Assembly (NCBI RefSeq): GCF_001429505.1
Contig: NZ_LMJW01000022.1
Coordinates: forward strand, 1,264,248-1,325,115
Length of the DNA: 60,868 nucleotides
Direction: 5' to 3'
DNA from: Allobosea sp. Root483D1
GTDB taxonomy: Bacteria > Pseudomonadota > Alphaproteobacteria > Rhizobiales > Beijerinckiaceae
Shown: positions 8,798 through 18,017 of the stretch, piece by piece
How the letters are laid out: every line of letters starts with the position of its first letter
Position numbering within the stretch: position 1 is the stretch's first letter
Program-made: the position numbers and the translations under genes
Notes under the pieces: model-generated
Told to the model about the DNA's origin: nothing
What the model saw: the letters and a program-made list of their open reading frames with translations, nothing else
Databases searched by the model: none

Positions 8798-8872
8798 GGG
8801 CAGGCGTCGCAAAACCGTCATCTGACAAGCGCTGATGCGACATCAGCTAGCCAGTCAGAATGCGGAATATCG

Positions 8873-9868
8873 ATGTTGCAGGATATCCAGTCGCGGACAG
8901 GCATCGTCTGGGCCTACCGTTTCGACGCGAACGGCACCCCTGAACTGCTGCCGCGCGACGAAGTGCCGACGCTGGCGCCGGAGCAGGGCTTCGTCTGGCT
9001 GCATCTCGATCTCGTCCACACCAGGGCCCAGGCCTGGATCGACGAGCGCAAGGAACTGCCGCCCGCAGCGCGTGAGCTCCTGCTCTCGCGCGAGACGCAT
9101 CAGCGGCTCGATCATTCCGCCAGCCTGGTCTGGGGCATCGCCCATGACCTGACCCGCGACATCGTCGACCGCACCGACCATGTCGGCACGCTCGCCTGGG
9201 CGGTCGGCGAGCGCTTCCTGCTGACCGGCCGGCGCGAGGCGCTGCAATCGATCCGCAAGGCCGTCGAGGCTCTCAATGCCGGCGAGCAGATCGCCTCGCC
9301 GGCCGAATTGTTCGAGCACATCATCGAATATCTGATCGACGACGTCACAGACGCGGTCGTGCGGCTCTCCGACGAGACCGACAGCGTCGAGGACCAGATC
9401 CTGCTCGACAAGCTGGACAACGGCCCGCAGCGCGTCGGCACCGTCCGCCGCTCCGCTGTGCAGCTGCACCGCCAGCTCGCCGGCCTGCACCTGCTGTTCC
9501 GGCGTTTCGCCGAGACGCCCTCGGGACGCTCCGCCCCCGAAGCGGTGCGCGCCAGTGCGCTTCGACTGCTGCTGCGGGTCGATACGCTGCGCCAGGACAT
9601 CCAGTCGGTGCAGGACCGGGCTCGCCTGCTCCAGGACGAGATCGCCGTGCGCTCCGCCAACCAGACCAACCGGCAGCTCTACGTGCTCTCGATCCTGACG
9701 GCGCTCTTCCTGCCGGCGACCTTCATCACCGGCCTGTTCGGCATCAATGTGAAGGGCCTGCCTTGGGTGGAATCGGAAACCGGCGCCGCGCTGGTCACCC
9801 TGGCCTGCCTCTGCGCCTCGATGCTGACCCTGTTCCTGCTGCGCCGGCGCGGGGTGATCGGGCGGTAG
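8873..9868 (+). CDS. CorA/ZntB-family divalent cation transporter
   Basis: A 331-residue inner-membrane transporter of the CorA superfamily. A large cytoplasmic alpha/beta and helical domain (about residues 1-265) precedes two C-terminal membrane helices. The normally invariant GMN at the pore mouth reads GIN here (ITGLFGINVKGLPW). CorA Mg2+ channels have GMN, whereas ZntB-type Zn2+ transporters often have variants such as GVN or GIN, so ZntB-like transport is the better guess. Starts 75 bases after the second GH25 gene; the metal is not determined. Confidence 0.88.
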   Translation: MLQDIQSRTGIVWAYRFDANGTPELLPRDEVPTLAPEQGFVWLHLDLVHTRAQAWIDERKELPPAARELLLSRETHQRLDHSASLVWGIAHDLTRDIVDRTDHVGTLAWAVGERFLLTGRREALQSIRKAVEALNAGEQIASPAELFEHIIEYLIDDVTDAVVRLSDETDSVEDQILLDKLDNGPQRVGTVRRSAVQLHRQLAGLHLLFRRFAETPSGRSAPEAVRASALRLLLRVDTLRQDIQSVQDRARLLQDEIAVRSANQTNRQLYVLSILTALFLPATFITGLFGINVKGLPWVESETGAALVTLACLCASMLTLFLLRRRGVIGR

Positions 9869-9977
9869 GGCTATCGCCACGCCCCCGATCGCCGGCTATT
9901 TCGGCGTCGACACCAAGGTCTTGCCCCCCGCCCTCAAGCGTCTTCGACTCACCACCAAAGACTCGCCGCCAAATTCG

Positions 9978-11579
9978 TCAATTACCGCCTTTCCCCATCG
10001 CCTCGACCTTCTGCATGACGTCATCGAGATTGAAGCTGGCCGGCTTCTGGCGTGGCGGGAACTCTCTGAAGCTCTGGAGCCAGTTGGCGGCGAAAGTCTG
10101 CATCGGCACCTGCACGAACGCCCGGTCAGCCATCCACTTGTTATAGAGGATCGACTCATCGCCTCGTTCGAATGGGTCGGAGCGCAGGTTGAAAAGCTTC
10201 GGAACGCGCAGGTTGGTGAATTGCCCCTGCCAGACGCCGATGCCCTTGTTATTCTGCTCCAGGAACACCGATTTCCATTCCAGATACCGGATCGCGACGA
10301 GCTGGCCGTCGTCGTTCCAGAAGATGAACTCCTTGCGCGGTGTCTCCTTCACCTCACCCTTGAAGAAGGGCATGAGGTTGTAACCATCCAGATGGACCTT
10401 GAAGGTCTTGTTGCCGATCTGCGCGCCCTTCAGGCACTTGGCGACGACATCCGGATCACCCCCGGCCGCGGCAAATGTCGGGATCAGGTCGTAGTGCGAG
10501 AAGGCTTCATTGTAGGTCGTGCCGGGCGGGATCGTTCCCGGCCAGCGGATGACCATCGGCACCCGGTAGCCGCCCTCCCAGTTGGTCGCCTTCTCGCCGC
10601 GGAAGGGGGTCGTCCCACCATCGGGCCACGACATCACTTCAGCGCCGTTGTCTGAGGTGAACAAGACGATGGTGTTGTCGGCGACGCCGAGGTCGTCGAG
10701 CTTCTTCAGGAGCTGCCCGACATAGCCGTCCAGTTCGACCATGCCGTCCGGGTAGGGCCCGAGGCCCGTCTTGCCTTGAGAGGCGGGCTTCAGGTGCGTC
10801 CAGACGTGCATCCGGGTCGGGTTGAAGTAGCAGAACCACGGCTTGTTCGCCTTGTGCTGGCGATCCACGAAATCGAGCGCAGCACCGAGAAACTCCTCGT
10901 CGACCGTCTCCATCCGCTTGGTCGTCAGCGGACCGGTGTCCTCGATCTTGCCGTCGGACGAGATTTTGAGGACGCCGCGTGGACCGAACCGCTTCCGGAA
11001 CTCCGGATTCTTTGGATAGTCGGGGTTTTCTGGCTCCTCCTCGGCATTGAGGTGGTAAAGATTGCCGAAGAACTCGTCGAAGCCATGGTTCGTCGGCAGA
11101 AACTCGTCCTTGTCGCCTAGGTGGTTCTTGCCAAACTGCCCGGTGGCGTAACCAAGCGGCTTGAGAAATTCCGCGACGCTGGGATCCTCGGCACGCAGGC
11201 CGATGTCGGCGCCGGGCAGCCCAACTTTCGTGAGACCGGTGCGGATCGGTGACTGCCCCGTGATGAAAGCGGCTCGTCCCGCCGTACAGCTCTGCTCGCC
11301 ATACCAGTCCGTGAACAGCGCGCCTTCCTTGGCGATCCGGTCGATATTGGGCGTCCGATAGCCCATCATCCCGTGGTTGTAGGCGCTCACGTTGAACCAG
11401 CCGATGTCGTCGGCCATGATCATGAGAATATTCGGCTTGCGATTACCAGCTGCGTTACTTGGCGCCGGCTGTTGAGCCTGAGCCGTTTGCATCGGAGAAG
11501 AAGTGAGACCCGACGCCGCCAAAGCCGTGCCGCCAAGAAGGAGGGTTCTGCGAATTGGATCAGGTCGATCGGTAGCCAT
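9978..11579 (-). CDS. Arylsulfatase (formylglycine-dependent sulfatase), Tat-exported
   Basis: A 533-residue type I sulfatase that hydrolyses sulfate esters. The N-terminus has a twin-arginine signal (RRTLLLGG at about residues 10-17, hydrophobic stretch, cut near AQA), implying folded export to the periplasm. The metal-binding ILMIMADDIGW comes first, then the formylglycine motif C-T-A-G-R (Cys about 98), with Ala in place of the common Pro, which the modifying system tolerates in known cases. LFTSDNGAE and the C-terminal subdomain are intact. No formylglycine-generating enzyme is in the window. Its base composition looks less GC-rich than its neighbours, which may indicate transfer. Substrate unknown. 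Confidence 0.9.
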   Translation of the reverse strand: MATDRPDPIRRTLLLGGTALAASGLTSSPMQTAQAQQPAPSNAAGNRKPNILMIMADDIGWFNVSAYNHGMMGYRTPNIDRIAKEGALFTDWYGEQSCTAGRAAFITGQSPIRTGLTKVGLPGADIGLRAEDPSVAEFLKPLGYATGQFGKNHLGDKDEFLPTNHGFDEFFGNLYHLNAEEEPENPDYPKNPEFRKRFGPRGVLKISSDGKIEDTGPLTTKRMETVDEEFLGAALDFVDRQHKANKPWFCYFNPTRMHVWTHLKPASQGKTGLGPYPDGMVELDGYVGQLLKKLDDLGVADNTIVLFTSDNGAEVMSWPDGGTTPFRGEKATNWEGGYRVPMVIRWPGTIPPGTTYNEAFSHYDLIPTFAAAGGDPDVVAKCLKGAQIGNKTFKVHLDGYNLMPFFKGEVKETPRKEFIFWNDDGQLVAIRYLEWKSVFLEQNNKGIGVWQGQFTNLRVPKLFNLRSDPFERGDESILYNKWMADRAFVQVPMQTFAANWLQSFREFPPRQKPASFNLDDVMQKVEAMGKGGN

Positions 11580-11915
11580 GCTTCCCTCCTTGATCTCTCA
11601 GAGAAGGCCAAGCTAGGACGACCCATCTGCGGAAGCCAATTCGAAATTCTGGCGCGGTGAATGAATTCATCAACGTCAGGGCAATGTCCCAGAAGGCTCG
11701 GAAGGCGCGCTGCCATTGTTCCGAGTTCGCCGCCTGGGCAGTCTCCGAAACTGAGCTCCGGTCGGTCGCATCGCCCCTGTTCCGCCACCGACTCGCATCT
11801 GCGCATCGACGCAGAACCATCTGCCGCCGCCTGCCCGCTGACTTGGGCACCAACCGCGCTATAACGCAGGAAAGGGGCGCGCGCGCTCCGCCTGTTTTCA
11901 AGCCGGGAGGACACC
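11580..11915. other. Intergenic region between divergent sulfatase and isovaleryl-CoA dehydrogenase genes
   Basis: 336 bases between two divergent genes. Short open frames here show no recognisable family and I do not call a gene. The right end holds the ivd ribosome site GGGAGG and a promoter-like TATAAC. Confidence 0.6.
11837..11865 (+). promoter_or_regulatory. Possible sigma70-type promoter of ivd
   Basis: GCTGAC and TATAAC separated by 17 bases, about 50 bases upstream of the ivd start. The -10 is good and the -35 weak; tentative. Confidence 0.35.
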
Positions 11916-13088
11916 ATGCTCGCCAACGCGCCCCGCCCCTTCAATTTCGACCTCGGCGAGACCGCCGACGCGATCCGCGACACCGTCCATGCCTTCGCGC
12001 AGGAGAAGATCGCGCCGCGCGCCGAGGAGATCGACAAGACCAACCAGTTCCCGCGCGATCTCTGGCCGCAGATGGGTGCGCTCGGCCTGCACGGCATCAC
12101 CGTCCCGGAGGAATATGGCGGCGCCGGCCTCGGCTATCTCGAGCATTGCGTCGCGATCGAGGAGGTCTCCCGGGCCTCGGCCTCAGTCGGCCTCAGCTAC
12201 GGCGCCCATTCCAATCTCTGCGTCAACCAGATCGCCCGCAACGGCAACGAGGCGCAGAAGCAGAAGTATCTGCCCAAGCTGATCTCGGGCGAGCATGTCG
12301 GCGCACTCGCCATGTCCGAGCCCGGCTCAGGCTCCGACGTCGTCTCGATGAAGACCAAGGCGGTCAAGAAGGGCGATCGCTACGTCCTGACCGGCAACAA
12401 GATGTGGATCACCAACGGCCCGATCGCCGAGACTTTGGTGGTCTACGCCAAGACCGATCCCGAGGCCGGCACGCGCGGCATCAGCGCCTTCCTGATCGAG
12501 AAGGGCATGAAGGGTTTCTCGACCCATCAGAAGCTCGACAAGCTCGGCATGCGCGGCTCCGACACCTGCGAGCTCGTCTTCGAGGAGTGCGAGGTTCCCG
12601 AGGAGAACGTGCTGGGTTTGGTCGGCCGCGGCGTCAACGTGCTGATGAGCGGGCTCGACTATGAGCGCGTCGTGCTCTCGGCCGGCCCGCTCGGCATCAT
12701 GCAGGCGGCGATGGACATCGTCCTGCCCTATATCCACGAGCGCAAGCAGTTCGGCCAGTCGATCGGCGAATTCCAGCTCGTCCAGGGCAAGGTCGCCGAC
12801 ATGTATGTCGCGATGAACTCGTGCAAGGCCTATGTCTACGCCGTCGCCAAGGCCTGCGACCGCTCCGAGACCACCCGCGAGGACGCCGCCGGCGCCATCC
12901 TGATCGCCGCCGAGAAGGCGACGCAGCTGGCGCTCGACGCGATCCAGCTGCTCGGCGGCAACGGCTACATCAACGACTACCCAACCGGGCGCCTGCTGCG
13001 TGACGCCAAGCTCTACGAGATCGGAGCCGGCACCAGCGAGATTAGGCGGATGCTGATCGGGCGGGAGCTGTTCAACAAGACGAAGTAG
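11916..13088 (+). CDS. ivd: Isovaleryl-CoA dehydrogenase
   Basis: FAD enzyme that oxidises isovaleryl-CoA to 3-methylcrotonyl-CoA in leucine degradation, passing electrons to ETF. The 390 residues show the full acyl-CoA dehydrogenase fold: SYGAHSNLCVNQ (about 94-105), characteristic of IVD; the FAD motif ALAMSEPGSGSD (about 130-141); and the catalytic Glu at about 250 in GLDYERVVLSAGPLG, the position used by IVD rather than the medium-chain enzymes. GGGAGG precedes the ATG at the right distance. The next enzyme's beta subunit, mccB, is 10 kb away. Confidence 0.94.
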   Translation: MLANAPRPFNFDLGETADAIRDTVHAFAQEKIAPRAEEIDKTNQFPRDLWPQMGALGLHGITVPEEYGGAGLGYLEHCVAIEEVSRASASVGLSYGAHSNLCVNQIARNGNEAQKQKYLPKLISGEHVGALAMSEPGSGSDVVSMKTKAVKKGDRYVLTGNKMWITNGPIAETLVVYAKTDPEAGTRGISAFLIEKGMKGFSTHQKLDKLGMRGSDTCELVFEECEVPEENVLGLVGRGVNVLMSGLDYERVVLSAGPLGIMQAAMDIVLPYIHERKQFGQSIGEFQLVQGKVADMYVAMNSCKAYVYAVAKACDRSETTREDAAGAILIAAEKATQLALDAIQLLGGNGYINDYPTGRLLRDAKLYEIGAGTSEIRRMLIGRELFNKTK

Positions 13089-13127
13089 ACCTGACGGCGG
13101 CCTTTCCGAGATGTCGAGGCGGCGCTG

Positions 13128-14045
13128 ATGAACATGCGGCAGCTGAGATACTTCGTCAGCGTGGTCGACGCCGGCAACATGACGCGCGCCGCCGAACAGC
13201 TGCATGTCGCCCAGACGGCGCTCGGCATGCAGATTCGGCTGCTCGAAGAGGATCTCGGGGTCGAATTGCTGGTCCGCCATTCGCGCGGGGTCTCGCCGAC
13301 CGAGGCCGGCAAGCTGCTGCGCGAGCGGGCACTCGCGATACTCGATCTGGCTGCCGCGGCACGCGCCGACGTCTCGGCCTTTGGCACCGACAGGACCGAG
13401 GCGATCCGTCTCGGGACGACGCCGGCCCTGATGCCGGTGGTGGGGCCGGAGATCGCCGTGACCATGCGCGAGCGCCTGCCGCAGGTTTCGCTGGGGATGG
13501 TCGAGGCGATGAGCCATGTCCTGGTCGATGACCTCGCCCGCGGCGAAGTCGACTTCATTCTCTGCTACGACGTGCCCGACCTGCCCCAGCTCGCGCGCAC
13601 CCCCTTGCTCCGCGACGATCTCGTGCTCGTCACCCTCCCCGGCCCGGACAAAAGCGGGCCCGTGCCCTTCGCCGAGGTGCTGGAAGAGACCCTCGCCATG
13701 CCCGAGCAGGGCGACACCGTGAGGGCCGCGGTCGCACGGGAGGCGCTGGAGCTGGGACTCACGCTGAAGGTCGCCTATGAGGTTCGATCGGTGTCGGCCA
13801 TGAAGAACCTCGTCAGCCGTGGCGCGGCGTCCAGCGTCCTGCCGTATTTCGCGGTGCTGGACGAGGTTCGCGACGGCAGGCTAGCGGCTCGGCCGATCAT
13901 CCGGCCGGCGATCCGCCGCACCCTCTTCCTCGCCTGTTCCAGCCAGCGCCCGCGGTTCCGCAACGAGGCCGGCCTGACGGCGGCGGTGAGGCTCTCGCTG
14001 AAAAGTTTGCTCGACGCACTCGGTCCCCTCGCCCAGCCTCTCTGA
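13128..14045 (+). CDS. LysR-family transcriptional regulator
   Basis: A 305-residue LysR regulator: N-terminal winged helix-turn-helix (about residues 1-62, QLRYFVSVVDAGNMTRAAEQLHVAQTALGMQIRLLEEDLGVELL) and a C-terminal effector-binding domain. The overall pattern resembles Nac/CbbR-like members. An ATG two codons later is an alternative start. It lies 148 bases upstream of a Bug-type solute-binding protein on the same strand, a common arrangement in which the LysR protein controls the uptake gene; that link is inferred. Confidence 0.9.
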   Translation: MNMRQLRYFVSVVDAGNMTRAAEQLHVAQTALGMQIRLLEEDLGVELLVRHSRGVSPTEAGKLLRERALAILDLAAAARADVSAFGTDRTEAIRLGTTPALMPVVGPEIAVTMRERLPQVSLGMVEAMSHVLVDDLARGEVDFILCYDVPDLPQLARTPLLRDDLVLVTLPGPDKSGPVPFAEVLEETLAMPEQGDTVRAAVAREALELGLTLKVAYEVRSVSAMKNLVSRGAASSVLPYFAVLDEVRDGRLAARPIIRPAIRRTLFLACSSQRPRFRNEAGLTAAVRLSLKSLLDALGPLAQPL

Positions 14046-14193
14046 ACCGCCACGGCTGCGGACCGGGCTGCAAAACCGCGCGCTGCGCTCTCGGGATCAT
14101 AGTGGACGCACCGCCGCGCTTCCTGTGATGTGAAGGCCCGAGGCCGGCCGAACGGCAGGGCCGTCCGAACGGCCACCGCCATCGGAGGACGCG

Positions 14194-15219
14194 ATGATGC
14201 TCTCTTCCGCCTTCCCCCGGCTGCGATCCCCGGACACCGGGAGCCGGCTCGCAGGTCGCGCCGGATGCCTCCTTTCGGCACTGCTTTCGCTTGCGGCGGC
14301 CTTCTGTAGCCCCGCCGCCGCCCAGAGCTTTCCCGACCATCCCGTCAAGCTGGTGGTTCCCTTCATTGCCGGCGGGCCTGTCGACGCGCTGGCCCGGATT
14401 GCAGCGCAAGACCTGTCGCATCGGCTCGGCCAGGCGGTCGTCATCGAGAACCAGTCAGGCGCCGGCGGCGCGATCGGCACCGGCGCCGTGGCGCATGCGT
14501 CGCCCGACGGGCATACCCTGCTCTTCGCCATCAGCTCGCAGGTCTATGGCCTCTATCCGCAAGGCGGCCAGGATTTCCTCAAGGGCTTCGTGCCGGTCGC
14601 GACCGTCGCGGCCTGGTCGCATGTTCTCGTGACCGGCCTTCGCACCCCGGCACGGACCTTGCGCGAGCTGATCGCCCACGCGAAGGCCAATCCCGGCGCG
14701 CTCACCTTCGGATACGGCCTCAATACACCGCCGCAGATCCTCGGAGAGACGCTCAAGAGCGTCGCGGGCGTCGATATCAGAAGCATTCCCTACCGAGGCG
14801 GTGCGCAGGCGATCGCCGACATGCTCGGTGACCGGCTCGACCTGAACTTCGGGACCACGGCCACGCTTCTCCCGCTGATACGCGAGGGCAAGCTCAGGGC
14901 CCTCGCCTATACCGGCGCCAGCCGAAGCCCCGAACTTCCCGACGTGCCGACCGTCGCCGAAGCCGGCTATCCGCAGCTCGCCTTCGATCCGGATGCCTGG
15001 GCGATGATCCTCGCTCCGGCGGATACGCCGCGCCCGGTCGTCGAACGGCTCAACCAGGCCGTCCGCGACTGCCTGCGAAGCCCGCAAATGCTCGCCAGGC
15101 TGGCCGCCCTCGGTTACGCGGCACGCCCGGGCTCACCCGAGGAGACAGCGGCGTTCCTCGCAGCCGAAGTCGTGAAGTGGCCGCCGATCGTCAAAGCCGC
15201 AGGAATCAAGGCGGAGTAG
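14194..15219 (+). CDS. Bug-family (tripartite tricarboxylate) solute-binding protein
   Basis: A 341-residue periplasmic binding protein of the TctC/Bug family. It has a long signal peptide (cut after AAAQS, about residue 44), then FPDHPVKLVVPFIAGGPVDALAR and the conserved GAGGAIGTGAVAHASPDGHTLL segment that forms the carboxylate-binding pocket. Known members bind tricarboxylates, amino acids or aromatic acids. No TctA/TctB membrane components are nearby, so it is an orphan, as is usual for this expanded family. GGAGG is five bases upstream of the first ATG. Confidence 0.9.
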   Translation: MMLSSAFPRLRSPDTGSRLAGRAGCLLSALLSLAAAFCSPAAAQSFPDHPVKLVVPFIAGGPVDALARIAAQDLSHRLGQAVVIENQSGAGGAIGTGAVAHASPDGHTLLFAISSQVYGLYPQGGQDFLKGFVPVATVAAWSHVLVTGLRTPARTLRELIAHAKANPGALTFGYGLNTPPQILGETLKSVAGVDIRSIPYRGGAQAIADMLGDRLDLNFGTTATLLPLIREGKLRALAYTGASRSPELPDVPTVAEAGYPQLAFDPDAWAMILAPADTPRPVVERLNQAVRDCLRSPQMLARLAALGYAARPGSPEETAAFLAAEVVKWPPIVKAAGIKAE

Positions 15220-15397
15220 ATTGAAAAATGGGCAACGCGAGTCGCCTTCAAGCTGAATTCAAACGAGGAGCGCGCACGTTATAATATTGGATCGAATAAA
15301 TGACCGATGCTCTAGTCGATCCAGCGTTCTTATGTCGCTCCAGCAACGATGCTGCCGGCATGAAAGAACAGCTCTAATTCGATCGGCGGAGATAAAG

Positions 15398-16156
15398 ATG
15401 ATCTTCAATATTCCCGTGGTGATGTTCTGTGCCCTTCTTGCCCCTGTCGGAATCGGTGCCCCCAGGGCGGAGAGCGTCGACATTTTCCGGGCGACCTTGG
15501 CCGAAACCGGTCAGAAGACGGCTGAAGTCTCCACTGACGAGATGCGCAGGGTGCTCGCCGACCGCAGTGCCATCGTGCTCGACACCCGCACACCGGCGGA
15601 GTTCGACGCGGGGCACCTGCCCGACGCTCATAGCCTCGACGGCTCGCCGGCAGAGGTGGCGGCCGCCGTTGAGCGACTGGCGAAGGGCGACAGGGCGGCC
15701 GCGTTGGTGCTCTACTGCAATGGTCCCTATTGCCAGGCCAGCCGCAGGCGGGCCGACGAGCTGGCGGCGGCGGGCTTCTCCAATGTCCGGCGCTACCAGC
15801 TCGGCCTCCCGGTCTGGCGGGCGCTCGGCGGGCCGGTCGAAGTCGAGCTGGCCGGCGTGCGCCGCATCTTCAACATCGACAGGACGGCCGTGTTCATCGA
15901 CGCCCGGGCCGCCGGCGAATTCGGGCAGGGCAGCCTGCCAGGTGCGCTCAATGCCCCGGTCGACGCGCTGGCCTCGGGCGCCCTCAAGAAGGCTCCGCTT
16001 CCGGAGGACGACTTCAATCGCCGCATCGTCCTGTTCGGACGCGATGTCGCCCAGGCCCGCCAGCTCGCCGCCCTGCTGACCAAAAGGCCCTGGCACAATG
16101 TCTCGTATTTCCCCGGCACCTTCGACGAATTGTCGCTCGCGCTGCGGAGCCAGTGA
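15398..16156 (+). CDS. Exported double-domain rhodanese-like protein
   Basis: A 252-residue protein with a signal peptide (about residues 1-25) and two rhodanese folds. The first (about 45-140) has the active-site loop C-N-G-P-Y-C with Cys about 107 and the upstream VLDTRTPAEFDAGHLPDA. The second (about 145-252, VFIDARAAGEFGQGSLPGALN) has no loop cysteine (LFGRDVAQAR), as in inactive rhodanese partner domains. Family members transfer sulfane sulfur; a periplasmic place suggests sulfur compound or thiol handling. Starting further upstream would put the AT-rich leader in the protein, so the ATG after GGCGGAG is preferred. Confidence 0.83.
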   Translation: MIFNIPVVMFCALLAPVGIGAPRAESVDIFRATLAETGQKTAEVSTDEMRRVLADRSAIVLDTRTPAEFDAGHLPDAHSLDGSPAEVAAAVERLAKGDRAAALVLYCNGPYCQASRRRADELAAAGFSNVRRYQLGLPVWRALGGPVEVELAGVRRIFNIDRTAVFIDARAAGEFGQGSLPGALNAPVDALASGALKKAPLPEDDFNRRIVLFGRDVAQARQLAALLTKRPWHNVSYFPGTFDELSLALRSQ

Positions 16157-16316
16157 CATTCGGATTGCCGGCAGGGCCGGACCACGCAAGCGCAGCCGGC
16201 CAGCCATCTGGCCGGTTGCCGCGTCCGGGGCTTTTGCGGCATTGGTATCGTCGAAGCCCGCCGCCGGACCTGCCGGTTGCCGCAGGCGACAGCCCTCGGG
16301 AAAGCGACGACCCGCC

Positions 16317-16865
16317 ATGCCGCTCTACTTCGCCTATGGCGCCAATATGGACATCGCCGCGATGGCGCTGCGCTGCCCGCGCTCGAAGGCGCTCGGCCTA
16401 GCCCGCCTGCCGCGCCACCGGTTTATCGTCACGACGGACGGCTACGCCTCGGTGATCCGCGATCCACGCGAGAGCGTCCATGGCGTGCTCTGGGATTGCG
16501 CCCTCGGCGACATCCGCACGCTCGACAAATTCGAGGAGCTCGCCAGCGGCCTCTACGTCAAGATCAGCCAGCCGGTGATCGTCGAGGGCGGCGCCAAGCG
16601 GGCGCTGATCTATGTCGGGCGCAGCGGGCAGGTCGGCCGGCCCCGCCCCGGCTACCTTGAAGACATCATCGCCAGCGCCAGAAGCTGGGCTTTGCCAGAG
16701 ACTTACCTCACCGGGATGAATCGCTTTCTGAACAAGCCGATTCAGGATGGCAAGCCGCTGAATCGGGATCTGAATGAGCCGCTGCCGGCCGGCCCTGTCG
16801 CCGGCGTCAGGCCGCGTGCCGCAGCTCCGAACCTGGCAAATCGCACCGGCAAACCGTCCGAATAG
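16317..16865 (+). CDS. Gamma-glutamylcyclotransferase-like (AIG2/GGCT fold) protein
   Basis: A 182-residue protein of the gamma-glutamylcyclotransferase-like superfamily, which splits gamma-glutamyl amines or peptides to give 5-oxoproline. The N-terminal MPLYFAYGANMD is the typical substrate loop (usually YGSN), followed by GVLWDCALGDIRTLDKFE and YLEDIIASARSWALPETYL. The C-terminal 30 residues are low in structure. It stands 160 bases after the rhodanese gene. The exact substrate cannot be deduced. Confidence 0.8.
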   Translation: MPLYFAYGANMDIAAMALRCPRSKALGLARLPRHRFIVTTDGYASVIRDPRESVHGVLWDCALGDIRTLDKFEELASGLYVKISQPVIVEGGAKRALIYVGRSGQVGRPRPGYLEDIIASARSWALPETYLTGMNRFLNKPIQDGKPLNRDLNEPLPAGPVAGVRPRAAAPNLANRTGKPSE

Positions 16866-17008
16866 TTCGAATCTCGAAAGAGTGACGCTGGCGCATGCGC
16901 GCCATGCGCGAGCCTTCACGGCTGCGAAAGTCGCGCTGGCCGGGACAGGCGGGAGGCGCCCGGACAGGATCCGGGCTCCTTTCCCGAACTGTCTCGATGG
17001 AGGCCCCA

Positions 17009-17518
17009 ATGAGCGGAATCGTCGGCTGGATAACCGGCAAGATCAAATGGCTGCTGCTGATCGCAGCGATCGGCGGGCCGGTCCTCGCCTTCTTCAGCTG
17101 GCAGGATGGCGAACGCGTCAGGACGATCGCGGCGAAGGGCATCGAGGCCCAGGCCTCGGTCGAGGGCGCGACCCGCACCAAGCGCCGCCGCGGCGGCACC
17201 AGCTATTCCGTCGACCTCGCCTGGAAGGATGCCGCCGGCAAGGACCGCACCGCCGAGAAGATCACGGTCTCGACCGAGTTCGCGCGTCGCATCATCAGCA
17301 ACGACAAGCTCACCGTCGACACGCTGAAGATCAAGTACCTGCCGGACGAGCCGGGCAAGGACGCGGTGATCATCGCGGACGACGCCAACAAGCAGGCCGA
17401 TCAGGACAGCGAGATGATCTATGTCGGCGCCGGAGCGGGTGCCGTCGGCATCGTCGGCTCGGCACTGTTCTTCCTGCTCGGGCGCCGTCGCCAGAACAGC
17501 CAAGAGCAGGCCGCCTGA
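17009..17518 (+). CDS. DUF3592-like membrane protein
   Basis: A 169-residue protein with an N-terminal membrane helix (about 12-32), an exposed beta-rich middle (GIEAQASVEGATRTKRRRGGTSYSVDLAWKD) and a second helix near residues 133-156 (VGAGAGAVGIVGSALFFLLGRRR). Layout and the TYY/RRRGGTSY strand resemble DUF3592 proteins, whose function is unknown. The ATG at 17009 has GGAGG five bases upstream; an in-frame ATG 12 bases earlier is less likely. Confidence 0.75.
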   Translation: MSGIVGWITGKIKWLLLIAAIGGPVLAFFSWQDGERVRTIAAKGIEAQASVEGATRTKRRRGGTSYSVDLAWKDAAGKDRTAEKITVSTEFARRIISNDKLTVDTLKIKYLPDEPGKDAVIIADDANKQADQDSEMIYVGAGAGAVGIVGSALFFLLGRRRQNSQEQAA

Positions 17519-17616
17519 ACCGGCCTCCACCTACTTTTGCGCCGCTGTCCCGCCGGCAGCGGTGCAAAGGCGTTGTTCGCGGCAGATTGAACGCTTCTTT
17601 GGAGGAAACAGCGACG

Positions 17617-17994
17617 ATGCCGATCCGCGCCGGAGCCATCCTGCTGTTCCTCGCCATGCCCATGGCGAAAGCAGCTCTCGCCCGCTCGCCGGAAACACCG
17701 GCCGCGCCCCTCAGCTGCGGCGGCGATGAACCCTATTGGAGCCTGAAGCTCGGCACCGACGGCAAGGCTCGCTTCTCCGATGGCGATGGCAAGGCCTCCA
17801 CCTCCCCCTTCGCCCTGCAGCAGAGCCGCAACACGACGCTGATCGCCGGCGTGACCTTCGGACTGAGCGCCGATATCCGCGCCGTCATCGGCCACGAGGC
17901 CTGCTCGGTGACTGCCAGCGACGACGACAAGCCGATGACGATCTCGGTCTGGTACAAGGACCGGCTGCTGTCCGGCTGTTGCCAGCCGGGCTGA
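17617..17994 (+). CDS. Small secreted protein, COG3650-like
   Basis: A 125-residue exported protein. A signal peptide (MPIRAGAILLFLAMPMAKAALA) is followed by SCGGDEPYWSLKL, close to the CGGTEPFWxLxI motif of an uncharacterised periplasmic family (COG3650) related to META/HslJ folds. Paired cysteines (SCGG, ACSV, SGCC) suggest disulfides. GGAGG lies about 11 bases upstream of the ATG. Function unknown. Confidence 0.72.
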   Translation: MPIRAGAILLFLAMPMAKAALARSPETPAAPLSCGGDEPYWSLKLGTDGKARFSDGDGKASTSPFALQQSRNTTLIAGVTFGLSADIRAVIGHEACSVTASDDDKPMTISVWYKDRLLSGCCQPG

Positions 17995-18017
17995 CCACTA
18001 GTTCGATTGTCCCAGCC

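Noticed and set aside
11560..11901. Minus-strand frame in the sulfatase-ivd gap
   Set aside because: It overlaps the sulfatase start, has no ribosome site and no recognisable family; part of it (NSEQWQRAFRAFWDIALTLM) looks protein-like but that is not enough.
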